A stretch of DNA of 64,000 bases from Dirofilaria immitis (lineage: Eukaryota; Nematoda; Chromadorea; Rhabditida; Onchocercidae), in assembly GCA_024305405.1 (NCBI GenBank), contig JAKNDB010000109.1, positions 4,340,001 through 4,404,000 on the forward strand. Reading direction: 5' to 3'. The position numbers were made by a program, and so were the translations under genes. The notes beneath the pieces were generated by a model that was given only the letters and a program-made list of their open reading frames with translations, was not told the origin of the DNA and searched no databases. Shown piece after piece: positions 11,603-23,944 of this stretch (its first letter is position 1; the number at the start of each line of letters is the position of its first letter).

Positions 11603-14359
11603 TTAGGCGCCGCTCGTAGGACATCCATGACCACGCTCACCAGGCTGGCACTTGCAATCTCGATCCTTCATTCGCCGTTCCGTGATATCTCGTCCATCTC
11701 GATCTTTTCCGATCACGCATAAACATCCTTGAATGTCCACAATTAACAAAAATAACATATACCGTGATGATTAAATGGAAAGTCAGGAGAATATAGCACA
11801 CTGCTAATCATTTAAAAAAATCTGGTTTATCAGCTGATTAACAACTTATTTTTTTAAAAGTCTAAAGTAATAGTTATTTCACCCTTAGGTCTCGGAAAGC
11901 ATCCTTCTTTTAGTCCCTTGAATTTTTCATTCAACTCATTAATAACAGCACGATAATTTGCTTGAGCTCGTTCCCGAACTGGATCACGAACATTTTGAGA
12001 TGATCGTTCGTTAGTTGTTCTTTTATTCTTCTGAAAAGGATGTTTTTAAGCGATAAAATACAAAGAAGTTCACATGAGGAGCTAGTTGCTGAAATAGAAG
12101 ACTTGCGTTTCCAATCTGATTAAAGGTGAAGTTTTCTCAATACAATATTGCAATAGCCAAATTTAAAGTCAATAAAGCTGCTTAAAAAATGTTCGTGATC
12201 GTGATCGCTGGAAAAAACCTTTAATTGTAAATCTTTGAAACAAAAGATTGATAGTCTCAAACAATGGCGAAATCTCAGACAAATGAACTCATAGATATTT
12301 TTGCAATTAAACTTATGAATTTGCACGATCCTTCAATTAAATGAGGATTATAAAGACCAAAGACAATAGGTTGATGCGAAGCATTTTTAGCGATTGGAAA
12401 ATTATCGAATCATGATCATTTCGACAGCTGTCGTCAAGTTGTTAATATGGAAAAATGTTAATCAAAAAATAACAGTAGTAATCACAAGGCGATTTCGGCA
12501 AAAACAGAACTATAAGGTATTTTATAGGATCAAGAAGGGCTAATGATTTATGCATATAAAACACTTTGAGATTTTGGAAACTTCCTTCAAAGTTGTGCCT
12601 GATATAATCGCGATAGGTAATTTTATGCATTTTAATAGAAAATTTTTCGAATATGCGAAACTTATATGAAACAGTAATGAATATGAATTGCAAATTAAAT
12701 AGTTTAGAGATAAACAATTTATCCAAACTAACTGATTTTTAACATAATCTAAAGTTAGTACAGGTATCTTCTATGCAAAACCACGAATTGAAATGGATTA
12801 ATAAGGTAATAAATTTGATCTAACTACATTACTGGCAAATCAAAATTGTAGTACATATATGCTATAAACAAATTGAACTTTCATCATTAATTAAATTTGT
12901 ATTACAAAGAAGAAGAAACAGTTCGTGACAACTCCGAAACTTTTAAATGCATTAGGGATTTGCAAGGAAAGAATGTTTTTCACTGATTATACATAATTTT
13001 CACTAGTTTCATTAAAAAGTTTGCAACATACCCGTGAAATTTTGCAGTGCGTTTCGTCATCATATTTTCTCACCACCTTTTTACCAGCTGCATCTTTTTC
13101 AGTGCATTTACAACCCCAGATGGCATCGGGAAGCAATCTTCCTTATAATTACCATACCGGTCCTTGATTTCCTCGTTCAATTGCTTCTTATTGTACATTG
13201 TCTGCACTGGAAAATCCTGATTTATTGAAAGTTCAGAAAATATAAGCTTCGATGTGCATTGCTTTCCAGTGACTTAATTAATCGATGCCCGCAACATTAA
13301 CTTGCATAAAACGATTGATTATCCGGTTTTCTGATAAGACTCGTCATACTTATTCTTAAACAATACTTTATCAATTTACCCATCACTGCTAATAGACTAC
13401 TGATAAATCGAATACGAACTATTCTAATAAATCATCCAAGTTGAAAGAATTTTTCATTTCTTTCTCATAGCTAATGGAAATATTCTACAAATCACAGTTT
13501 TAATCATATATGGACGCCAACATAATACTACTTGAAAACCGGCTCATAATGTTTCACATTTCCCTCTAATTCTTCTGCATACATCTTTGCCAATTTCTTG
13601 TAACGAAGAAGATTGCATCGTCCCACAAGATATATACAAATATATACAACTGTAAACTAATTTATGAAAAATTTAATACGGTATCTTATAAATCACCATT
13701 CGTCATCATACATCAATTAGTTCTACTCTGTACTACTCTGCGAAGATTTAGCAAGCATATCAAAATAAGTAGATAGATTACACTAGGACTAGAAGTCATT
13801 CAAATCAGTAATTGAACCAAGAAAAACGCAGGATGAATGCAGGCAGTGCTCAATGTTTTAATTTCCTCCTGTGCACCACATTATTTAAATTTTGTAAATT
13901 ACAATGTTCGATGTTAGTTTAGTTGCTGGTGCAATTTTTATCTCGACAAGATTATCCACAAAGTTATGTCGAAAGCTAATGCAAGTCTTTTTCACTAGTT
14001 GATTATTTCATAAATCCCTCCAAAACTTTCTGAATTTTTATTACATTGTAACAATTTGAGCAACTTCGATATCTCTGAAAATGTTTTCAAAATTTCAATT
14101 GATTTCTTCAAAGCAGATAGATGGCTTTTGTATTCCATTTTTTAAAACTTCAAATACTGAATAATATATAGTTACCTGCAACTTGTGATTTGCACTGTTC
14201 ATCGGAATCATAATTTTCGACGGTTTCTACACCGTTTCTTTGTCTCACAGTACATGCACATCCACCACTAGGTCTTGGGAAACAGTTCTCTTGTAAATTA
14301 CTGTATTTTCTTCGTAATATTGCTGCTGCATCACGTTGCATGATTCTCGCATTTGTTAT
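11603..14359 (-). CDS. Protein with three cysteine-containing tandem repeats, family unknown
   Basis: Four exons on the minus strand: 14359-14176, 13206-13032, 12030-11883 and 11727-11603 (stop TAA). The first three each begin with a basic helical stretch and lead into CFPRPSGG, CFPMPSG or CFPRPKG, then C-x-C and, after roughly 20 residues, another Cys. The consensus is C-F-P-x-P-x-G-(G)-C-x-C-x(15-20)-C. The last repeat ends in a Cys/Gly tail (DCKCQPGERGHGC). All joins are in phase once one base is added to the C4 run at 13114-13117 (G4 in coding sense). Without it, exon 2 leaves the repeat frame between PSG and GCKC. The start is not identified: exon 14359 begins after GAG rather than CAG, so upstream exons with a signal peptide are likely missing. 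The C-x-C spacing faintly recalls thyroglobulin type-1 or other small disulphide domains, but no family is established. A secreted nematode protein is inferred. Confidence 0.55.
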
Positions 14360-14841
14360 CTCAAAAAATATTTTCGTTAAAATTGAAGGAGGAATATTAG
14401 AAAAGTATAAGTAGATTAAATCAGCAAAGATTTTAAGTAATGAATATTAAATCTCAATCATTAATTAGAAGTTGTCTGATTTATTTATATTAAAAAAGTA
14501 GTTGAGATTATTCCAATTTTTTCGATTTTCAGAAATGTATATTTAATCGATAAATAGCAAATTTAATGAAAAAATAACAAACTGTCGGTATCATAAAAAT
14601 GAACGAGCATAAGATAAGTACTGGAAGAAACATCGTGCCAAGAATTGAAGGCATTTTTGTGAGTTTCTTTTATAAAAATTTAAAGCTAGGAGGAGAAGGA
14701 TGCTGTGCAGTACTGCAACAACTGGCATGCAGTTGTTATCACAATGGGTGTTGATTACATCGCCAACAAATGTTTTATTTTTGACATGAACTTTCAAATC
14801 AAATTCGATATGGCAATAAAGCAAGCGGATCAATTGCATAG

Positions 14842-15509
14842 TCAATAATGTTTTTCGTACCGTTCCTCAACTTCTCTTCCTCGTGCAATTTTTTTTGTTT
14901 CATAAGCAATTAATGGACTCATCTCAAAAGAAACTGCCTGACAATTATTCAAGAGATCATCATCAATAACAACATTACATGACCTATCACTAATTTCAAA
15001 CAAGACATAGACTCTCTTTCTGTCTGAAACATCTGTTGCTACTAATATTGCTCTCGAAATCTATCAACATTTGATTTCTGTTACATACCGTTGATGGATG
15101 CAGTTCGTTGTGAGTCAAAAAAAAAGTCACCATAAAATCATGATCAAATAATGATGATCTCGCAGATAACTAAAGAAAAAAATCAAATCACATTCGGTTT
15201 GAGGAAACTCTTCATCCTCAACATTTGATTTCTGTTAACATTTGATTTCTGTTACATACCGTTGATGGATGCAGTTCGTTGTGAGTCAAAAAAAAAGTCA
15301 CCATAAAATCATGATCAAATAATGATGATCTCGCAGATAACTAAAGAAAAAAATCAAATCACATTCGGTTTGAGGAAACTCTTCATCCTCAACATTTGAT
15401 TTCTGTCAACATTTGATTTCTGTTACATACCGTTGATGGATGCAGTTCGTTGTGAGTCAAAAAAAAGTCACCATAAAATCATGATCAAATAATGATGATC
15501 TCGCAGATT
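14842..15509 (-). CDS. Unidentified gene, C-terminal exons overlapping a tandem repeat
   Basis: An open stretch on the minus strand ends with TGA at 14844-14842 and reads in part SDRKRVYVLFEISDRSCNVV and later AYETKKIARGREVEERYEKH, a convincing charged protein sequence. Its acceptor is either at 15060 (leaving a very short 28-nt intron) or, more plausibly, at 15032 after AACAG. Upstream are exon-like units 15169-15089 and 15340-15260, each with a TTTCTTTAG acceptor and a GTATGT donor, plus a divergent third copy to about 15509. Each unit is 81 nt and includes a T9 run; if that run is one short, the unit joins the 15032 exon in phase. I do not recognise the family. The gene may continue into the minus-strand fragments at 16.4-17.4 kb. 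Confidence 0.4.
15066..15508. repeat. 171-bp tandem direct repeat, about 2.6 copies
   Basis: Copies start at 15066, 15237 and 15408, a period of exactly 171 bp; the third stops at about 15508. They are nearly identical; the visible difference is A9 versus A8 in the adenine run of the third copy. Each full copy, read on the minus strand, contains a complete exon-like unit with acceptor and donor, so the repeat duplicates exon plus intron. Confidence 0.9.
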
Positions 15510-16034
15510 TTTCTGTTAACATTTGATTTCTTCAATTGATTCTCTTTCATTTACATGAAGATTACCGAATCCTTACTTGAATAATCAGAAAATCTTTATT
15601 CAGAACTGCACTTTTGCACCTAAATATAGTTTTGACCTTGACCATTAGAGGTCGCGCCCAACTTTTCTCTGAAAAAATGCAAGGTTTTATCCAAACTTCT
15701 TTCTAAAAATATACATTCCCGGTTCACGAAAATTTTTCCAAGTTTTTCAATTATTACCTTCTTTCTTCTCTTTTTTGGGTGCTTAACAGCTTATCTATCG
15801 ACTACTACCAAAAAGTTGTCGAAATTTTATCCAAAAATATTTAAAATCTTACTTTTTAGAGATGAAAAATTCCGGTTCAGACACATTGAAAAAAATAACA
15901 AATCCTTAATTGGCGCTTTTCGGAAAACTTACGCGATTTCTAGAAAACTTCAATAGAAGTGCTAGGTGTGGTAGACCGCAAGCACCCAGTACGAGGAATG
16001 GACAATATGAAGGTTAGAAAAAGATCGACTGCTA

Positions 16035-16110
16035 GGGAGGAGTACAGCTCAGGTGTAAAGCGCCCCGTTCGCATCGGAGAGGTCTGGAGTTCGGTTCACC
16101 ATGCCTTCAA
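16035..16110 (+). tRNA. Degenerate tRNA-Ala(CGC)-like sequence, probably a pseudogene
   Basis: The order of elements matches an alanine tRNA: an A-box-like AGCTCAGGTGTAAAGCG, an anticodon arm CCCCG-TTCGCAT-CGGAG with CGC in the anticodon position, and a B-box-like GGAGTTCGGTTCACC with a seven-base T loop. The D, anticodon and T stems each have one mismatch, and the acceptor stem pairs poorly with the 3' side near 16101-16108. A functional tRNA is therefore unlikely; a tRNA-derived pseudogene or SINE-like remnant fits better. Confidence 0.35.
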
Positions 16111-16454
16111 CTAGTGTTAATTAAAAAAAGAAATCCATGATTTAGAAGGAACCTATAGCCAACAAACAGGAAACGTTATAAGACGGCAACAACTGAACCA
16201 AAGAATGATTCAATCTTTGGAATTTTCTTCAAATAATCGCTGGACTTTAACAACGAAAAATATATATAGCAGATCAAAAATAAATGCGTTCATGATGAAA
16301 TTAGCTATTTGAGCCGTTGGATTATTTGTACGTTCAATATAATAAGAGAAAAGAAACTGCTGTCTCTAAAATCGGTTTTGAATTATTTGCAAAATAAGTA
16401 TTTAACTAGTACTGGAATTCATTGTGTTTTTCCTAAAAATTAAAAATGTCCACT

Positions 16455-17380
16455 TTATTTCCGTTCTGTTCCTCCATGTCCCAATAATCCAGGATTGTAG
16501 GATGATCTTCGCTCTGAACTTGAATCACTGGATAGAATTTTTGCAAAAAAATATTGTGGATGAGTCAATTTCATGAGGAAGGCCTTGTCATAAAACTTTG
16601 GACTTTTTGAGAGAACGAATGGCTGAAACAAAGCTAGTTGTTGCAGAACTGGAAATAAATGAGCATAGAATAGATATGGCATAGGTAATAAAAACTAAAG
16701 ACGAGGAAATCTGCGAGTCGAAATCAGCAAATGGTAAAAAATGATAGACTGATGAATGAACTTGCCTCTGCACAGTTATTTTGATAACAAGCACCATTAT
16801 ATCGCATGCTAGTCTTGCTAGGGATTTATGCGCGATCATTGCTTTGGTCTTTGCAGTTGTGTATATTTGTTTTTGTAAAAAAACGTTTGCTTCGCTACCC
16901 ATTAATTATGCATTAACTATCCAGCCTTCTCTATAACGAATCACAGGGTAGTTTTACATAGATAGCGCTGCAAGGATATTTTATCTATTGAAAACGCTGC
17001 ATAAATTCCTACAGTGTCAATGTCAATATCCTTTTGAAACAAAAATCTAATGATTCATGAAATTTGTATTGAACTTTAATCTCTCAGAATTTGCAGTCTC
17101 ATAAATTTTTGTTATTATAAAAAATTCATAACCTCTCAACTGAGTGGAAAAAATTTGCCAGAGAAATTGTAAGCAAGGCGATGAAGAAAGAGGAAAGAAA
17201 AACGATTATCGAATATAGAAAATCTTACTTGTTAAAAGCAAAAAAGTAATGATGAGAAAAGCAGTTTAACTGCGCCATCAGCAAGATATTCGAAATCGAG
17301 TCCTCGAGATTTCCTGATGGTGAATTGCAAGAAATGGAGCAGTTGTTCAAGTAATGGAAAAATAAGAAAATCATGTTCTC
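16455..17380 (-). CDS. Possible unidentified minus-strand gene fragments
   Basis: Three coding-like stretches: about 17380-17226 (contains IRKSRGLDFEYLADGAVKLL), 16902-16767 (contains TKAMIAHKSLARLACDIM, possibly starting at ATG 16902) and about 16641-16455 (ends NPGLLGHGGTERK, stop). Acceptors such as TTTATTTCCAG precede the last. Phases do not join cleanly, and the strand-opposite reading at 16504-16685 is also partly open, so exon structure is unresolved. No family is recognised. They could be upstream exons of the gene ending at 14842. Confidence 0.25.
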
Positions 17381-18354
17381 TGATATTTCAAATATCCGAG
17401 ATCACCTGAAATAAAAATCTGAATGTCCACAATCCGCCATTTTACATACAATGCAAGAGTTTCTACTGCACGATACCGGAATAAAAAATGTATGCATGCA
17501 TTATCTGAGTGCACTTCTACTTATCCCTATCGGTCATGCAGCTGCATGTTACCAAAACACAAAGCTGGATTCTATTACTATTCCAGGCTTTCCTACTATC
17601 TCTCCATTTCTACCTTACCTCATCAATTCAACAATCTCACTATTTGTATCACGTGCATCTCCTTTTCTTTTCCTTTCCTTCTTCTTTCTCTGCGTATGCC
17701 AATAATGATTATCGAAATTGGAATTTCTCTATACTGTAGAGAGGATGTGAGAGAATGAGAGAGGCGTGTAGCGCGACGACTCGATGCAGCACGAAAGGTC
17801 AGTCAATCTCTCTCGTGTAGCACTTTGCGATAACTTCACCTTTATCTTGTGTGACTTAGCCTTTTAGTGATTGGTAAGTTCGTGCAGTAAATTACTACTG
17901 TTATTTTTACCACTGTTATCATTGTTATTACCATTACTGTTATCTCTGCTGATGCTGTTGCCATTATCACTGCTGATTCATAGATAATAACCATATTCGT
18001 TATCACTTGCTTTTTATTTTACTATTCATCCATTACTTCCAGCTTTGCTCCTGATCGTTAATTCATTTTATCCGCTGAAGACATTACCTATGCTCGTTAA
18101 GTAATCAGCTACTTTCAAATTTTTTATTCAACATCTTATCATTCACATCACTTTCTCCTCAATGTTCTGTTCATTGCATTTGTTGCTAGTCAAAGATCGT
18201 TTACTTACCGATTTATTTCTATAGGTACAAGCCGAGCCAACCTTACTGGGTCATCATTTTGTTTTTGCTCCCATCACTCCTTTGTCTGCCGTCGCAATTG
18301 TCATCTTAACTCCCATTAAGAGTTGCAAAAATAATTCACTGTTAATTTATCGCT
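17381..18354. other. Upstream region of the Rab gene, with imperfect triplet repeat
   Basis: No gene is supported. Around 17740-17770 the sequence is GAGA-rich. From about 17881 to 17985 there is an imperfect pyrimidine-rich ATT/ACT/GTT triplet repeat. This is probably 5' flanking or outron sequence for the Rab gene starting at 18355; no specific regulatory motif can be assigned. Confidence 0.4.
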
Positions 18355-20151
18355 ATGAATTACAACTATTTATTCAAAATCGTTATTGTTGGTGATCATA
18401 ACTGCGGCAAATCATGCATTTTGCTACGCTTTGCTGAGAATTCATTTCGCCAGGATCATATTACTACGCTTGGTGTTGACTTTAAACTGAAAACAATCAA
18501 ACTTGGTCGTGACAAAATCCGATTGGAATTGTGGGACACAGCTGGTATTCCGTTGTCTTCTTTCATTTCATTTATCTAATAATATTTTTCTCATACAATA
18601 GTTAAGCAGTTGCAATTTCTCACTTAATTTCATACATCCTTACTGCATAATGATATCGCATTCAATAAGTGAGAATACAAATTGTCGTTGGTTCAAGCTA
18701 ATAACTCGCACGCTGAGTTCTATTGCGTAGGAAGGAATATTTGATATGGTTCTCGATTCAGGAATAGCGAATTTGTCTTCTTCCATGTTTAAATTTCGAT
18801 CTATTTCATACATGATATAATTTATAGCTTTAAGGTTTTTGTAAAATAAATTCAATTTGTAGAAGAGAGTTTAGGAAAGCGAAATATATCATAACTGGGA
18901 AGAACGTGAGCAATGATGTGGTGATTGACGTAAAATCATTTCTTTCATCGCTCTTATATCTCCTATCGAGTACTTTGTTCTCGCATTATCGCCGGTAAAT
19001 AATATGGATAAATAAACAATTTTGATAGTCATAAGAACTAGGATTAAATGGTCGGAATTAAATTCCATTAAAAAAAAATATTTCTTAATCGCAGGTTAAA
19101 AATTTTTGCAGGGATGGAACGTTATAGAACAATCTATAACTCATATTATCATTCAGCACATGGAGTAATGTGTGTTTATGACTTGACAGACGAACGATCT
19201 TTTAATAATTTACGTAATTATTGGTTAAAGGTAAGCTTTATAGAGAAAAGTGATTTGAAGAACTATTTCCGATAAATAAATGTATAGCAAATTGTTCTGA
19301 ATTTTATTGTTTATTTTTCTTCAGTTTGGTGATTCACTGCCCAGAATTTAGAACTTCCTCACTAAAAATAATTTTTTTCAAGATATCGATAAAAAGCAAT
19401 AGTCACGTGATTTCGTTTATCACTAATGTTTCTTTGGAGGAGGGGGAGGTTCAGCCGAGATTCTATTGTTGATTATTCTGGCATTCGTTCTGGTTCTTAG
19501 AAAAAGCATTCGATTAATAAATAAGTCGCGGTATAGTAAATTATTTGCTAGTAGAATTTCTTTAAGAAAAAAAAAGTGGAAAATCAGTGACATTCTGTAC
19601 CATGATAATTTGCTAAATGAATATTATAGGAAATTCGAGTCCATGCACCATCAAATGCAGTACTAATATTAATTGGAAACAAAGCTGATTTAGAAGATAA
19701 AAGAATGGTTAATTTTGAACGTGCTGAACGCCTCGCTAATCAGCTCGGAGTCTCTCTATATGAAGTTTTTTTCTTTTCTTTTTTTTTATCGTATGATTCA
19801 TGAAAATTGCAGTTCGTGCTATTAGTCACTTACTATATTTATGTCAAAAGACGTCCTTTCCATCATTTTTGGACGGTCGAATATTAAAGGTGTAAATGCA
19901 AGAAATGAAAAATACAAAATGTAACACTATGGTAAAGGACAATTATAAATGTAATTTCCTTTGCTAATGTTGCTTCTTAGAGAAACTTAGTAACCATATC
20001 CAGGCAGCTGTTAACGCCGAATTTGTGACGCAGGAAATGTTCAAGAATATAAGCAGTTAAAGCCGATTATTTGTAGGTAAGCGCGAAGACAGGTATCAAT
20101 TGCGACGATGCATTCTATAATTTGGCAGCAGCAATGCGTGATCGGCTTTAG
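18355..20151 (+). CDS. Atypical Rab-family small GTPase
   Basis: Four exons join in phase: 18355-18544, 19112-19230, 19630-19764 and 20077-20151, giving 172 residues. All five G motifs are present: P-loop GDHNCGKSC (residues about 12-20), switch I with TTLGVDF, WDTAG, GNKAD and VSAKTG. Three points are unusual. The P-loop has His-Asn-Cys where most Rabs have Ser-Gly-Val. The catalytic Gln after DTAG is replaced by Met (DTAGMER). The protein stops at MRDRL, where other Rabs carry a variable tail of about 25-30 residues ending in prenylated cysteines. A longer reading exists: one extra T in the T3 run at 20147-20149 opens an acidic, Ser-rich tail to about 20336, but that tail also lacks a Cys motif. 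Rabs direct membrane traffic; a GTPase-impaired or non-prenylated form is inferred, not shown. The closest subfamily is unclear (Rab1/8/35-like core). Confidence 0.82.
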
Positions 20152-22288
20152 TATCCAGCATGCATTCTGATTCAGAAGATAGCGATCATCTTAGTTCTGC
20201 TTTTCATGTTGATGGCGTCACTCTTCTCGACAAAAAGTCATCTTTTTACCATCATGCTGTTCTTCAGTGGCACAGCCAACATTTGTTTGATTGGTTTTCG
20301 TTACTACACTTAATCATATTGTTATCGAAATGGTGATGCCAATTATTGGTATTGTGTGTGCATCTTAACTCGCATTTTTCGGATAGAAAAGTTACCATCT
20401 AATAAGAAATCACAGAAACAGTGTCTGTAGTTTAATACGGCAGCTTCCAAGTATGACATCGAATTTCGTAGTTTATAATCAATCAATTTTGTAAAAAGAG
20501 GTTTTCGTTTGTTTTCTGAAAAAAAGAGGGATAGAATTTCGTGCATAACTATAGCTTATGTTTTTTTAAATTGGAGAATGAGGATTGTTTTCCCTCAAAC
20601 TTTGGTAAATGCTCGAACTAGTTTTTTTAATGTCGTACACTGTCCGGAAAAGTATGTTGAGGTTTTTAAAAAAATTTGGTGAAAAGTGAGAGAAAAGAAA
20701 AAGAAGGCAAATGTGTATCATTATGCGATATTGACAGATAAGCTTTGAAGCGCATAAGTTCAAATAAATGCAAAAAGCAGACCTGATTTTAATCCACTGA
20801 AGCTAAAGAATCTTAACTACCAACAGTGTCACGATCGTCAAGTAATCCTCGTTATGTTCGTGTCAGGAATTCACAACCTGATTATTTATAGATTGGATAG
20901 TCGTAGTTCTGGAAGGAACGAATGATATTTTGATTAGCCTTGTTATGGGAAACAAAATATTGATGTACTTAATATTTCTATTCAATATTACGATATAGGT
21001 ATACTCGGCATTCATATTTTGAGAAATATTCAAAGAAGCAATACATATTCACTTGAACTGTTGTAATAAAACGGCAAGTACACTGATTTGACATGACAGT
21101 CATAAGGACTTTAAAAATGATAAATTGTGTGGGTTCACAGCGGTGAATTTGTTTAGAGTATAAAAATGAACTAAAACATTTGCATAACAATTTTATTGCG
21201 CTTATTTTTTTATTGGCTCAATTTTCGGCTGCTGGACCTGCGAAGAAATTTTATTTTTGGGGCTGTGGAGGTGAGTGGAGACCCAGGAGAAAGAAGAAGA
21301 AACAAGATTACTAACTTTTTGGTGATAAGCTGCAATCTCGTTTTCACACCGTTGATGTAACGTAATTACAACAAATATGAGTGTAGGTGATGTTGGAAGT
21401 CGCAGAAAAGACGCATCGTCGGCACTTTTTGCATTTTAGGGAAAATGAATTATTTCGATAATGAGTGCTGTACGGAAATGGAACTCATACTTTCAAAGTT
21501 TCAGCAACTACTAATGGATAATTGGTGAGGGTGTCGATTACGGTGGTTGGCTATCATTTTATTATTGCATTACTTTGTTCGACTTGTCATGAAACCGGAG
21601 GGATGGGTGAAAAATGTGAGACATAGCTGTTAAGATTAGGTCAATAAACTTCGGGTTCTTTAATCAGTAGATGGATGGTTCGAGTGGTCTGATGATCTTC
21701 TTCGTCAAGGAAACTGAATAACCAGGTAACGGTTTCGCCAGTTTTTCAGCAGCGATTGTCGTCACCGCAGACAAACGCGACTCCTGACGAGAAATTTGGA
21801 TCTTCGGTGGATGTTCAGCTTCTCAAATATATATAATGAGACGGAAATCGGTGCATTTTCGGGCCGCATGAAAATTTTGACTCGTATATGTGGTGATGTG
21901 GAGGAATAAGATTTGACATCAATTTGTTAGGCGGTTTTGGTGACAGTGTTGTATGTCGTGGGGTGCTGGCTGAGGTTTTGCGAAGGTTTAAGTATTTAGT
22001 AGTATCCGGCGTAGTTTTATATTATTTATAGGCAACTAAACAAAGATCAAAAAGTGGTTTAGGTGATTACAGTATCTCTTGTTCAACTTTTTATGGCTTG
22101 GAAAGCTCTCCAATTTGGAAAAGAAAATTCCTTTTCACAGATAACTTGTCGGCTTACTTGTTGACCACTTTATTTAAAGTTTTGAAATTCTTCAATTTTT
22201 TATTCCGGTGATCTTTGTTTCTCCTAAGCTTAACTTTATCTAGTCTTTTATAGACAAAGTCCAGATTGCTTGAAATTTGCTTCCACTG
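20152..22288. other. Intergenic between Rab gene and arl-1
   Basis: No supported gene in this 2.1 kb. A Met-less ORF at about 21150-21315 ends in a Trp/Cys/Lys-rich stretch but lacks a start or splice context. The rest is AT-rich; the part nearest 22289 is presumably arl-1 promoter or 5' UTR. Confidence 0.45.
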
Positions 22289-23792
<1,504 letters not shown>

Positions 23793-23944
23793 GGCAAGAA
23801 TGACCAACAGCATGCATATACAGTTAGTTTGTCCCTGTTAAGTATCTTTGTTTCTTGGTGATCCTGTTTATATGATCATAATCAGTAATATTACTAACAG
23901 AATTGATATAAAAAATTGAACCGAAAATTTGACGATAACTAGAA

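Noticed and set aside
14680..14842. A possible fourth, degenerate cysteine repeat upstream of the three-repeat gene
   Set aside because: Spacing of V, G and C is vaguely similar, but CFP and C-x-C are missing and it lies after the stop of another frame.
15066..15508. The 171-bp repeat as a CRISPR array or centromeric satellite
   Set aside because: Fewer than three copies with no spacer-repeat alternation, and the unit contains exon and splice signals.
16504..16685. Plus-strand coiled-coil-like reading opposite the minus-strand fragments
   Set aside because: It needs two invented insertions and still ends without a clean donor; overfitting is likely.
21150..21315. ORF ending in a Trp/Cys/Lys-rich peptide after a hydrophobic stretch
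   Set aside because: It looks like a small secreted peptide but has no Met, and a stop lies just upstream; not supported.
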